A DNA stretch of 9,211 bases. It comes from Syntrophomonas sp. UBA1368. GTDB taxonomy: Bacteria > Bacillota > Syntrophomonadia > Syntrophomonadales > Syntrophomonadaceae. Numbering within the stretch: position 1 is the first letter of the stretch; every line of letters starts with the position of its first letter. A model generated the notes under the pieces. That model did no database searches. It had not been told where the DNA came from and saw only the letters and a list, made by a program, of their open reading frames with translations. The DNA is taken from contig DBRM01000040.1 in assembly GCA_002305965.1 (NCBI GenBank), positions 1 through 9,211 of the forward strand, written 5' to 3'. Of this stretch, positions 1 to 6,578 are shown one piece after another. The position numbers were made by a program, and so were the translations under genes.

Positions 1-157
1 TGTGGTTCTGGCCAAACAGGATTACAACCTGCTGGTCAAGCCGGGCACTGCGGCGATCATTATCACGGCTACAGTACTGGCATCGACCCTTTCAGCCTAC
101 CTGCCGGCACGGCAGGTATCCAAAATCAATCCTATCGAGGTGATCCGCAATGGCTGA
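1..157 (+). CDS. ABC transporter permease, FtsX/MacB type (C-terminal end only)
   Basis: This is the last 51 codons of a gene whose start lies left of the window; codons begin at position 2 and the stop is TGA at 155-157. The translation has a hydrophobic segment (TAAIIITATVLASTLSAYLP), then the basic ending PARQVSKINPIEVIRNG. A last transmembrane helix followed by (L)PAR-xx-S-x-(I/L)-xP-(I/V)-E-(V/A)-(I/L)-R at the very C-terminus is the usual ending of FtsX-domain permeases such as MacB and LolC/E. The gene overlaps the next one, an ATPase of the matching LolD/MacB class, by 8 bp, so the two should be translationally coupled parts of one inner-membrane transporter. The substrate (lipoprotein, peptide or drug) cannot be told from this fragment. 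Confidence 0.85.
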   Translation, partial: VVLAKQDYNLLVKPGTAAIIITATVLASTLSAYLPARQVSKINPIEVIRNG

Positions 158-857
158 TGTATTGATCAGGACCCAGGGAATAACCAAAGACTTCGGCGAC
201 AAAGTGAAGACCCGGGTTCTGCACGGCATCGATCTGGAGATCCGGGAAGGAGAATTCACTGCGATGCTGGGTGCTTCCGGCTCGGGGAAAAGCACTTTGC
301 TCAATATCATCGGCGCCCTGGACCACAGTACGGAAGGGGAAGTTTTTATCGGCGGCACCAGTTTAAATGACCTGGATGAAGACGGGCTGGCGATGTTCCG
401 CAACCGCACCATGGGCTTTATCTTCCAGTCTCATTTTCTGCTGCCCCAGTTTACGGTGCTGGAAAATGTTTTGATCCCGCACCTGATCTATGCCGGCAAG
501 GCCAAACCGGAAGTAGAAAAACGCGCGGCAGAGCTTTTAGATATGGTGGGACTGAGCCACCGGCTGAATAGCCGTGCCAATGCCATATCCGGAGGCGAAC
601 AGCAGCGGGCAGCAATCGCCCGGTCCCTGATCAACCAGCCCCGCATGATATTAGCCGACGAGCCCACCGGCAATCTGGATACCGCCAACACCGAAAAAGT
701 TTTTTCCGTGCTGCAGACCGTCAACCGTCAGTTTAAGACCAGTTTCATCATGGTTACCCATAACCCGGAGCTGGCCCAGCGCTCCGACCGCTACCTGGTC
801 ATGAGCGACGGCCGCATCGTGGAAGATAAGTATCTCAACCCCAAATGTCTGGAGTAA
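150..857 (+). CDS. ABC transporter ATP-binding protein, LolD/MacB family
   Basis: This 235-residue cytoplasmic ATPase should power the FtsX-type permease encoded just upstream. All nucleotide-binding motifs are present: Walker A GASGSGKST at residues 41-49, Q-loop glutamine at 93 in FIFQSHFLLP, signature ISGGEQQR at 146-153, Walker B MILADEPT at 166-173 followed by GNLD, and switch histidine 204 in MVTHNPE. Length and motif spacing match LolD, MacB and related exporters rather than importer ATPases. The start at 150 is supported by a GAGGTGA ribosome binding site at 137-143, six bases upstream and inside the permease gene; the genes overlap as ATGGCTGA. Family placement is secure. The substrate is not: in Gram-positive bacteria such pairs often handle antimicrobial peptides or secretion. 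The gene ends 28 bp from the convergent stop of the HD-RyR gene, with no clear terminator between. Confidence 0.95.
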   Translation: MADVLIRTQGITKDFGDKVKTRVLHGIDLEIREGEFTAMLGASGSGKSTLLNIIGALDHSTEGEVFIGGTSLNDLDEDGLAMFRNRTMGFIFQSHFLLPQFTVLENVLIPHLIYAGKAKPEVEKRAAELLDMVGLSHRLNSRANAISGGEQQRAAIARSLINQPRMILADEPTGNLDTANTEKVFSVLQTVNRQFKTSFIMVTHNPELAQRSDRYLVMSDGRIVEDKYLNPKCLE

Positions 858-885
858 GATCAACTGGCCTGCAAAGCCTATCCAA

Positions 886-2646
886 TCAGGAACAGCCAGC
901 CTTCACATACGCAGCCATACCGATCATATCAAGCAGTTCCGGGAGGTTTCTAATGGTATCCCGATCCAGCTCCTTGATCTCTTCGCTGAGCTCTTCATAT
1001 GGCACCAAATAAGGGCTGATCTTCTTTTCAGCATCTTTGGTTTCTCCGTAGACCCAGCCGGAGAGAGTCCGCTCTTTTACCCAGTCATCATGTTCGAATA
1101 CGGCCAGAGCTTCCACGATTTCTTCCGGGATTTCCGTCAGGACTTCACCGGGGATGCCTTTTGCGCGCATTTCCCAGCCCATCAGTTCCAGTTTGTCAGC
1201 GATACTGCGGGCCTGGCGCAGGTTGGAATATTTCAGACTGTCAGGCAGGTCGGCGAAACGGGGATATTCAAGGGGATCATCCGGGCGGCGCTGCAGCCGT
1301 TTCTGGTTAAATAGTTCATGGATAGCGATGGCCAGCTTTTCCAGGTTATCCAGCAAAGGACGAGGCATTACAGCAGTATCCTGCTTGATGCCGCCAGCCA
1401 GCAGTGCCAGACTATCCAGAGCCTGACAGCCCACTGTAAAACCGCGGTTAAAGATCAGATCCATATTCAGCAGCTGCCCCAGCAGGTTTTCTTTTTGAGC
1501 GGCAAACTGTTCCGGCAGGGTGCCCCGCCTGGTCAAATAGGTCACTTCCAGACGCTGATCGGTAATCACCAGCGACGCCTCGGCAGCATGGGTGCGTTTT
1601 TTATCCAGAATTCCGTATGCTTTTCGGTTCCACTCCTGCAGTTCATCACAGAGGATGAGAAGCCAGGCCACTGGGTGCTCCCGGGGGGCCAGTCTCCCTT
1701 TACTGAAAGGCGGCTTCATGATGCCGTTCTTATAGTAGTTATGCAGCAATATGGCGCTGGCACTGTCCAACACCGGATAGAAAAAATATTCCGGCTTGTA
1801 ATGACAGCTTTGGATCAGGAAGCCGTACCACTTCAGCACGATTATGGCGCTGTAATAACCATGATCGATAAAGCCATTTTTCGCCATGACTGCGGTAAAG
1901 TCATCCAGAGACTTCTTTATGGCCTTAAGGTCGACCCCCAGGGAGAGATGCAGCCGGTGAGCCAGCAGGTCGACGGGTTTTAAAAGATCCACATACACAC
2001 AGCTGTCGTATTTCTCATAATAATTCCGGGTAAAATCACGTTTGGGGATCACTTCCGCAATGGAGTTAAGTTCATCAAAGTTGTCAAATTCCAGATGGGA
2101 TATTATTTTGCTCCCCTTGCCGCCCTCGACGCTGGCAGCAAAGTCCATGAATTTTTTTATCTGCTGGCCGATGATCTCCACCGGATAACCCACGTCATGG
2201 AACAGGGAGGCGATCCCCCAGCGATAGAAAAATTCTTCATGTCTGGTGTCATAAGAATAGGGATAATCAGATTTATCCAGGCAAGTGGCAGCAAAGGATG
2301 AACGATAGCCAGTGTTTTGACCATACACACACAGTCCCAGAATGAAAACATTCACCGAGTGGATGTAATGGTCCCGCTGTTTATCGATGATGGCTGCTGC
2401 GTTTTCTTCATAGCTTTTCAGCACGTCCAGCAAGTCGATAAAGGGGTTGCTTTCACCCTCCAGCTTGATCCGGTAACTATCAAAAAAAGCTTCGTAAACC
2501 AAAAGCGCCTTTTCCTTGGTTTCGCTTTCCAGAAAATCCAGGACCGCCTGCTGTATGAACGCCTTATAACAGTGACCACGGGCGATATCCTCGAAAACCT
2601 CCAGTTCAGCGAAAAAATCATTGATATACCTGGTTAAATTATTCAT
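886..2646 (-). CDS. HD-domain phosphohydrolase-like protein with C-terminal RyR domain
   Basis: This 586-residue soluble protein has no signal peptide or membrane segment. The N-terminal two thirds carry an HD metal-site pattern: RDHYIHS (H93/H96), HD at 150-151 in LFHDVGYP, DHG at 261-263, LHN at 301-303 and D334 in CDELQEWNR. In HD enzymes this H...HD...H...H...D arrangement binds divalent metals and hydrolyses phosphate esters or nucleotides. Residues about 513-576 match the ryanodine receptor repeat (RyR) domain: a tryptophan in HDDWVKERTLSGWVYG, then KDAEKK, SPYLVPYEEL, and LDRDTIRNLPELLDMIG. The central part (about 340-510) is not recognised. It is the second gene of an operon, 18 bp after the STAND-TPR gene, with AAGGAAGG six bases before the ATG. 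The motifs predict an active hydrolase; the substrate is unknown. The RyR domain may bind a ligand or partner. The domain calls come from motif reading, not a profile search. Confidence 0.85.
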   Translation of the reverse strand: MNNLTRYINDFFAELEVFEDIARGHCYKAFIQQAVLDFLESETKEKALLVYEAFFDSYRIKLEGESNPFIDLLDVLKSYEENAAAIIDKQRDHYIHSVNVFILGLCVYGQNTGYRSSFAATCLDKSDYPYSYDTRHEEFFYRWGIASLFHDVGYPVEIIGQQIKKFMDFAASVEGGKGSKIISHLEFDNFDELNSIAEVIPKRDFTRNYYEKYDSCVYVDLLKPVDLLAHRLHLSLGVDLKAIKKSLDDFTAVMAKNGFIDHGYYSAIIVLKWYGFLIQSCHYKPEYFFYPVLDSASAILLHNYYKNGIMKPPFSKGRLAPREHPVAWLLILCDELQEWNRKAYGILDKKRTHAAEASLVITDQRLEVTYLTRRGTLPEQFAAQKENLLGQLLNMDLIFNRGFTVGCQALDSLALLAGGIKQDTAVMPRPLLDNLEKLAIAIHELFNQKRLQRRPDDPLEYPRFADLPDSLKYSNLRQARSIADKLELMGWEMRAKGIPGEVLTEIPEEIVEALAVFEHDDWVKERTLSGWVYGETKDAEKKISPYLVPYEELSEEIKELDRDTIRNLPELLDMIGMAAYVKAGCS

Positions 2647-2664
2647 GACGATCCTTCCTTTGGC

Positions 2665-5600
2665 TTATTTAACCCCCATTTTCCGTGCCATTTTTAAAAG
2701 TTTTTTTGCATTGTCATAGGTTTCCTTATAAAGATTACGGGTCTCCTTGTCCGGGGCTTTTTCATAGAGCTCGATCCAGATATCACTGCACTTTTTCCAG
2801 CACTGAGCCTGATACTTGGGTTCATCTTTTAAAAGGGTGGCCAGTATATAATAGCCATAGGCCAAAAAATTGCGGTTGCGGTGGCCGGAGTCCAACTCGA
2901 TGGCCTTTTGTGCCAGCTGGATGCCCAATTCGAATTTCTGCCTGGCCGTGGCAGGATCGCTGTTCATGATCTGCTGCCCGTCATTAATGGCAACTGCCGC
3001 CTGATGCATGAGCTTCTGAGCCGGGGTGATCTCAGGCGCTTTAGTGCCTGAGGAACTGTCAGTTAGGTTCTTTTCCAGATTTTCGATATATACCAGGGTC
3101 GCCTCATATTTCTCCCGGGCGGCAGCAGTCTTAAGTTCCTCGTAAACTTCTCTGCGCAGCCCCGCGGCTTTCTGCATCCACTCAAGCGCTGGGGCATATT
3201 TTTGCTGATCGCTATAATAATGACAATAATTATGATAATAGTTGGCCAGATCTATTTTGGCCCGGGCCGTGTCCTGGCTTTCCAGTAATTTTTCGAAGAT
3301 AGGCCCGGCAGCCTCGAGAGCTTTTCCGGCCTCCTCAAACCTGGAAAGTTCCATGTAAACCGCAGCCAGGTCATTATAGGCCAGGGCAAGTTCCTGCAGC
3401 ATCACCGGGGTGCGCAGCTCCCTGGCCAGGGGCTCCCTTATTTCCAGCACCTTTTGGGAATACCCGGCAGCCTCCTCCAGTCTGTTTTGGGCAGACAGGG
3501 ACATTACCGCAAAGGCATAGGAAGAGGCCAGTTTCCTCCTGTTGTCAGCACTATTTTCTTTCTCCAGCACCAGGCGGCGGATTTCGGCGCTCTGCAAACT
3601 ATGCAAGAGCTGGCCTTCCAGCTGCCCCGTATAATTCTCTACATTAGCCAGCAGTTCATAGGCAGCCGCCAGGTTTTTTAAATCATTCAGCTGATCCGAT
3701 TCTTTGACGATGTCTTCCTGCAGCGTAACTGCCTGCTGGATATTTGCCTGCATAGCCTGATAATTTCCCAGGTTTTTATAAATAACAGCCAGCTTCCGCC
3801 AGCATGAAGCCAGCCAGGTTTTCTCCAGCAGTGATTTCTGCGGTATCTTTATCAGTTCCGCAGTACCCCATTCATAAAGCTCCCGGGCAGCATCATAACT
3901 GCCCTGCGTTTTATAAGCAACAGCCAGCTTATGCTGCAGTTGTACAAGCTGGACAAGCTCGGCCTGACTTGCCTGATACTGTTTTTTGAACTGGCGGCAT
4001 AAAGGTTCCAAAATGATCTCCAGCGCATGCTGCTCCTTCCAGGAATCACCGAAATGATTGCAGATGGTAAAAGACAGTTTGTTTATAAACTTCTTACCTT
4101 CCGGGGTATCCCCGTAGTCTTCCACAGCACAGCAGATCCATTCCGGGCTGCTGCCGGCGATGATCTTGATTTGCTCTGCTGCAGACAGAAACGGTCCGGG
4201 CATGGTTTTCTCGTCCAGGTCAGCCACCTGCCGGACCAGTGCCTCTTCATCCCCGCAGCGCCAGGCATGGAGGATCATATCATCACTTCTTAAAGGGTCA
4301 GACACAGGCAGGGTCTTAAGATAACTCATATATAAAAGGGAATCTGCTTTATAGGTTTGCCGTCCCATGGCCTGAATGATGCCGCTGCGGATATTCTGAT
4401 GGGCAAAGTCGATGCGTCCGTCAGGCCTTCTGATCAGGTAGGAGCGCATGTATTTTATCAATCGTGAAAAACCAAGGGCATTGAAGCCTGTGCCTTCTGC
4501 CTCCAGCAGTGCTTTGATATCCTGCTCCCGCAGCCCGTATCGGGAAAGAGACAGGAAACGCAGGGTATGGTCGGTCAGAGGTTTACTGATCCGGGATCCT
4601 GCCTCTGATATCACTGCGATGCAGAGCCCGTTCACATCCCGGGGAGCAGTATCGATGATCTCACCCAGGTACTGGTTGATGGCCGCCATATCATTGCCCC
4701 GCCGGGCGATCTCGCCAAAATCATCACTGTTGAAAAGCAGCATCCGGTCGATCAGCATGGATAGATATAAGGGGTCATCCGCCTGGGGAAGACTGGCCAG
4801 CTTCTCTATTACAGAGGCGTGGAGCTGTTTATGGGAGGCTGCGGTCATTTCGTTAATGAGCCTGACCCTTTCCGCCTCCGGTATAGGCATCACCTGCCGC
4901 ACCACAGTATTCGCTGAAAACAGGATCGGCAGCTTCAGATCGGCATTGTCCAGGCAGGAGCATACAAAACGGACGCTGCCCGGCAATATATCCGGCAGCC
5001 AGTCAAAACGCAAAGCATTTTCACCCTGCAGATATTCCAGTCCGTCTATTATAAAAATCAGTGTTTCACTGTTTTCCCGGTCATATTTTTCGATCAACAG
5101 GGATAAGCGGTCGCGGAGTTCAAAGTAGGATCGGTCCTGGTTTATTCCAACATCGGAAGGAGTCTTTATACCCAAAGAAGTCTCCAAAAAATAAACAGCC
5201 TGCTGAATAAAAGCGTAGGCACTCAAGGAATATTCGCTGTTGCCGCAGATAAAGGGCATGACCTGCAGGCCCTGGGCTCTGAGATCAGCAGCTATTTTGG
5301 CCATAAAAAAGCTCTTGCCGCAGCCTTCTTTGCCTTTTAAGACGAAAAGCCGGGTTGTTTCTGCCAGGATCTCCTGCTGGTAGTCTGCACACATCGCCTG
5401 CATAGCTGCAAAACGTGCGCTTTTGCTGTCAAAAATGTGCCAGACGTCTTTTATTTCCCGTTCCTGGGGGGAAAGTGAAGCAGATTCTTCCCATTCATCC
5501 GCCAGCAGTGCCTTTAAATCACTGAGCACCATGTCAGCAAAAGCAGTCAAACCAGTGGGACACTGCTTTACTGCATCCCAGTTCACCGAATAGGTTTTGA

Positions 5601-6132
5601 TGGGATTGCCGGTTTTGGCGGTAATTTTCTCCTTTAAATCCAGAAGCTTCTGCCGGTGTTCATCCGATTCCGGCTGGTAAAGGGCTCTGGCCTCCGGGCT
5701 CATTTGGTCCAGCGGCAGCGGCTCCCGCATATAAAAAAGACAGCGATCCAGCTGTCCGCTCGCAGACAAAGCACCATATTCTATTTCCAGGGCGGTAACG
5801 CTTTTAAAGTCATCTTCGATGGCATGGCCTTTACTGCCCGCTGCATTCACCAGCATTTCGCGCTCCGGCACCCAACCATAACGTTCACCCAGTATAATGA
5901 TCATATAAGGATGGGATCTTTCGATTTCATCCAGGCAGACGGAAAGTACCTTGCGGGCGCCTTCTGCACTTTCCAGTTCACTGGTATCGACTCCCCAGCG
6001 CAGGTCCACGAAGGATACGTTTTCACCGTACTTTTCGGCCGCAGCAGCTATTTCCGGCAGGACATCCATCGCCAGAACATCCCGTTCCTGCTGCATATCC
6101 CTGAAGGTACTGGAAATGAAGATGGTTTTCAT
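2665..6132 (-). CDS. DUF4062 - NACHT/STAND NTPase - TPR protein (NLR/NPHP3-like)
   Basis: This 1155-residue protein opens with MKTIFISSTFRDMQQERD, then FVDLRWGVD at 41-49, LGERYGWVP at 81-89 and TALEIEYG at 113-120. These are hallmarks of the DUF4062 domain that fronts NPHP3, NWD1 and TEP1 relatives and many bacterial NLR-like proteins. A P-loop NTPase follows: Walker A GKEGCGKS at 267-274, Walker B LIFIIDGLEYL at 358-368 with D363 and E366, and a sensor-like strand SVRFVCSC at 386-393. SRYGLREQDIKALL at 530-543 resembles the winged-helix part of STAND proteins. From about 726 to 1120 there are repeated helix pairs with A-x(3)-Y and A-x(6)-A patterns, spaced about 40-45 residues, typical of kinesin-light-chain-like TPRs. 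STAND proteins are signal-triggered switches, with the TPRs as the usual sensor. The start has AAGAAGGTG ten bases upstream. It leads the operon with the HD-RyR gene. The ligand and the DUF4062 activity are unknown. Confidence 0.9.
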   Translation of the reverse strand: MKTIFISSTFRDMQQERDVLAMDVLPEIAAAAEKYGENVSFVDLRWGVDTSELESAEGARKVLSVCLDEIERSHPYMIIILGERYGWVPEREMLVNAAGSKGHAIEDDFKSVTALEIEYGALSASGQLDRCLFYMREPLPLDQMSPEARALYQPESDEHRQKLLDLKEKITAKTGNPIKTYSVNWDAVKQCPTGLTAFADMVLSDLKALLADEWEESASLSPQEREIKDVWHIFDSKSARFAAMQAMCADYQQEILAETTRLFVLKGKEGCGKSFFMAKIAADLRAQGLQVMPFICGNSEYSLSAYAFIQQAVYFLETSLGIKTPSDVGINQDRSYFELRDRLSLLIEKYDRENSETLIFIIDGLEYLQGENALRFDWLPDILPGSVRFVCSCLDNADLKLPILFSANTVVRQVMPIPEAERVRLINEMTAASHKQLHASVIEKLASLPQADDPLYLSMLIDRMLLFNSDDFGEIARRGNDMAAINQYLGEIIDTAPRDVNGLCIAVISEAGSRISKPLTDHTLRFLSLSRYGLREQDIKALLEAEGTGFNALGFSRLIKYMRSYLIRRPDGRIDFAHQNIRSGIIQAMGRQTYKADSLLYMSYLKTLPVSDPLRSDDMILHAWRCGDEEALVRQVADLDEKTMPGPFLSAAEQIKIIAGSSPEWICCAVEDYGDTPEGKKFINKLSFTICNHFGDSWKEQHALEIILEPLCRQFKKQYQASQAELVQLVQLQHKLAVAYKTQGSYDAARELYEWGTAELIKIPQKSLLEKTWLASCWRKLAVIYKNLGNYQAMQANIQQAVTLQEDIVKESDQLNDLKNLAAAYELLANVENYTGQLEGQLLHSLQSAEIRRLVLEKENSADNRRKLASSYAFAVMSLSAQNRLEEAAGYSQKVLEIREPLARELRTPVMLQELALAYNDLAAVYMELSRFEEAGKALEAAGPIFEKLLESQDTARAKIDLANYYHNYCHYYSDQQKYAPALEWMQKAAGLRREVYEELKTAAAREKYEATLVYIENLEKNLTDSSSGTKAPEITPAQKLMHQAAVAINDGQQIMNSDPATARQKFELGIQLAQKAIELDSGHRNRNFLAYGYYILATLLKDEPKYQAQCWKKCSDIWIELYEKAPDKETRNLYKETYDNAKKLLKMARKMGVK

Positions 6133-6251
6133 AGATTCAATACACCTTCTTTGTATTTTTAAATTGATTCTAAAACAGGCACTTAAAAAATATTCGCCGA
6201 AAAAGTGCTGTTACCTTTTAAAAGACAGGAATTTCTCCTTGAGGTTTAAAA

Positions 6252-6280
6252 TTGGACAATTTGTAAAACTATAATAAAAT
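6252..6280 (+). promoter_or_regulatory. Sigma-A-type promoter of the tautomerase gene
   Basis: The -35 box TTGGAC (6252-6257) is followed after 17 bp by the -10 box TAAAAT (6275-6280). A better -10 match, TATAAT at 6270-6275, overlaps it, but its spacing of 12 bp from TTGGAC is too short. Transcription would start near 6287, leaving a leader of about 30 nt before the ribosome binding site and start codon at 6320. This is a consensus match only. Confidence 0.5.
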
Positions 6281-6305
6281 GAATAGAAAAACGATCTTAC
6301 GCTTC

Positions 6306-6312
6306 AGGGAGG
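6306..6312 (+). promoter_or_regulatory. Ribosome binding site that fixes the tautomerase start
   Basis: AGGGAGG lies 7 bases before the ATG at 6320 but only 1 base before the in-frame ATG at 6314. The spacing therefore favours 6320, which makes proline the second codon, as tautomerase chemistry requires. Confidence 0.8.
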
Positions 6313-6319
6313 AATGGGC

Positions 6320-6508
6320 ATGCCTTTTATAAACGTGAAGATGCTGGAAGGACGGACTACGGAACAGAAACGGGAACTGGCTGAGGTCTTGACCCGGGAA
6401 ACGGTGCGTATCCTGAAGGTCAAACCGGAAACAGTGCAAATGGTCATCGAGGAATATCCCCGGGAAAACTGGGCATCGGCGGGACAGCTCTACGCCGACA
6501 GGAAGTGA
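6320..6508 (+). CDS. 4-oxalocrotonate tautomerase-like protein
   Basis: This 62-codon gene encodes MPFINVKMLEGRTTEQK..., a small subunit of the 4-oxalocrotonate tautomerase family. These enzymes form hexamers or other oligomers and use an N-terminal proline, exposed by methionine removal, as catalytic base in keto-enol tautomerisation. Pro1 and Arg11 (in LEGRT) are present, counting from the proline. Position 39, arginine in the Pseudomonas enzyme, is glutamine here (VQMVIEE), and position 50 is tryptophan instead of phenylalanine (ENWASAG). This makes it more like the YwhB group of Gram-positive bacteria, whose physiological substrate is unknown, than a catabolic-pathway enzyme. An alternative ATG two codons upstream would bury the proline and has poor ribosome-site spacing. 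The gene stands alone between its own promoter and terminator. Confidence 0.9.
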   Translation: MPFINVKMLEGRTTEQKRELAEVLTRETVRILKVKPETVQMVIEEYPRENWASAGQLYADRK

Positions 6509-6525
6509 TCTCATAACAAACGAAA

Positions 6526-6561
6526 ACACCGGGCTTCTTAACAAGTCCGGTGTCTTTTTTT
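6526..6561 (+). terminator. Intrinsic terminator after the tautomerase gene, probably bidirectional
   Basis: ACACCGGGCTT (6526-6536) pairs with AAGTCCGGTGT (6543-6553) over 11 bp with one G-U wobble and a 6-base loop, followed by C and seven T (6555-6561). It ends the tautomerase transcript 17 bp after the stop codon. Read on the minus strand the same hairpin is followed by TTTTCGTTTG, so it may also stop the convergent 6579-8045 operon. Confidence 0.9.
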
Positions 6562-6578
6562 CAAATCATTTTTACTGA

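Larger units (their letters stand above)
6133..6319. promoter_or_regulatory. Divergent intergenic control region between STAND operon and tautomerase
   Basis: This AT-rich stretch holds the 5' ends of two divergent transcripts. The rightward promoter is described separately. For the leftward STAND operon no convincing promoter is seen. The best -10 is TAGAAT read on the minus strand at 6172-6167, but it lacks a good -35; a start there would leave a leader of about 28 nt. Two small dyads lie between the genes: GCACTT (6179-6184) against AAGTGC (6203-6208), and the perfect 10-bp palindrome CTTTTAAAAG at 6215-6224. Either could be a repressor or activator site, but such AT-rich palindromes also arise by chance. 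Confidence 0.35.

Noticed and set aside
1318..1983. Open frame of 221 codons on the plus strand opposite the HD-RyR gene
   Set aside because: It is antisense to a gene with clear domain motifs, has no ribosome binding site of note, and its translation shows no recognisable domain.
4448..5128. Open frame of 226 codons on the plus strand opposite the STAND gene
   Set aside because: The product is Ser/Arg-rich low complexity typical of an antisense shadow, and the opposite strand encodes the Walker motif region.
6314..6319. Upstream ATG as tautomerase start
   Set aside because: It is only 1 base from the ribosome binding site and would place Met-Gly-Met before the catalytic proline.
6269..6544. 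Minus-strand frame of 91 codons covering the tautomerase gene
   Set aside because: It runs through the terminator hairpin and is antisense to the well-supported tautomerase.
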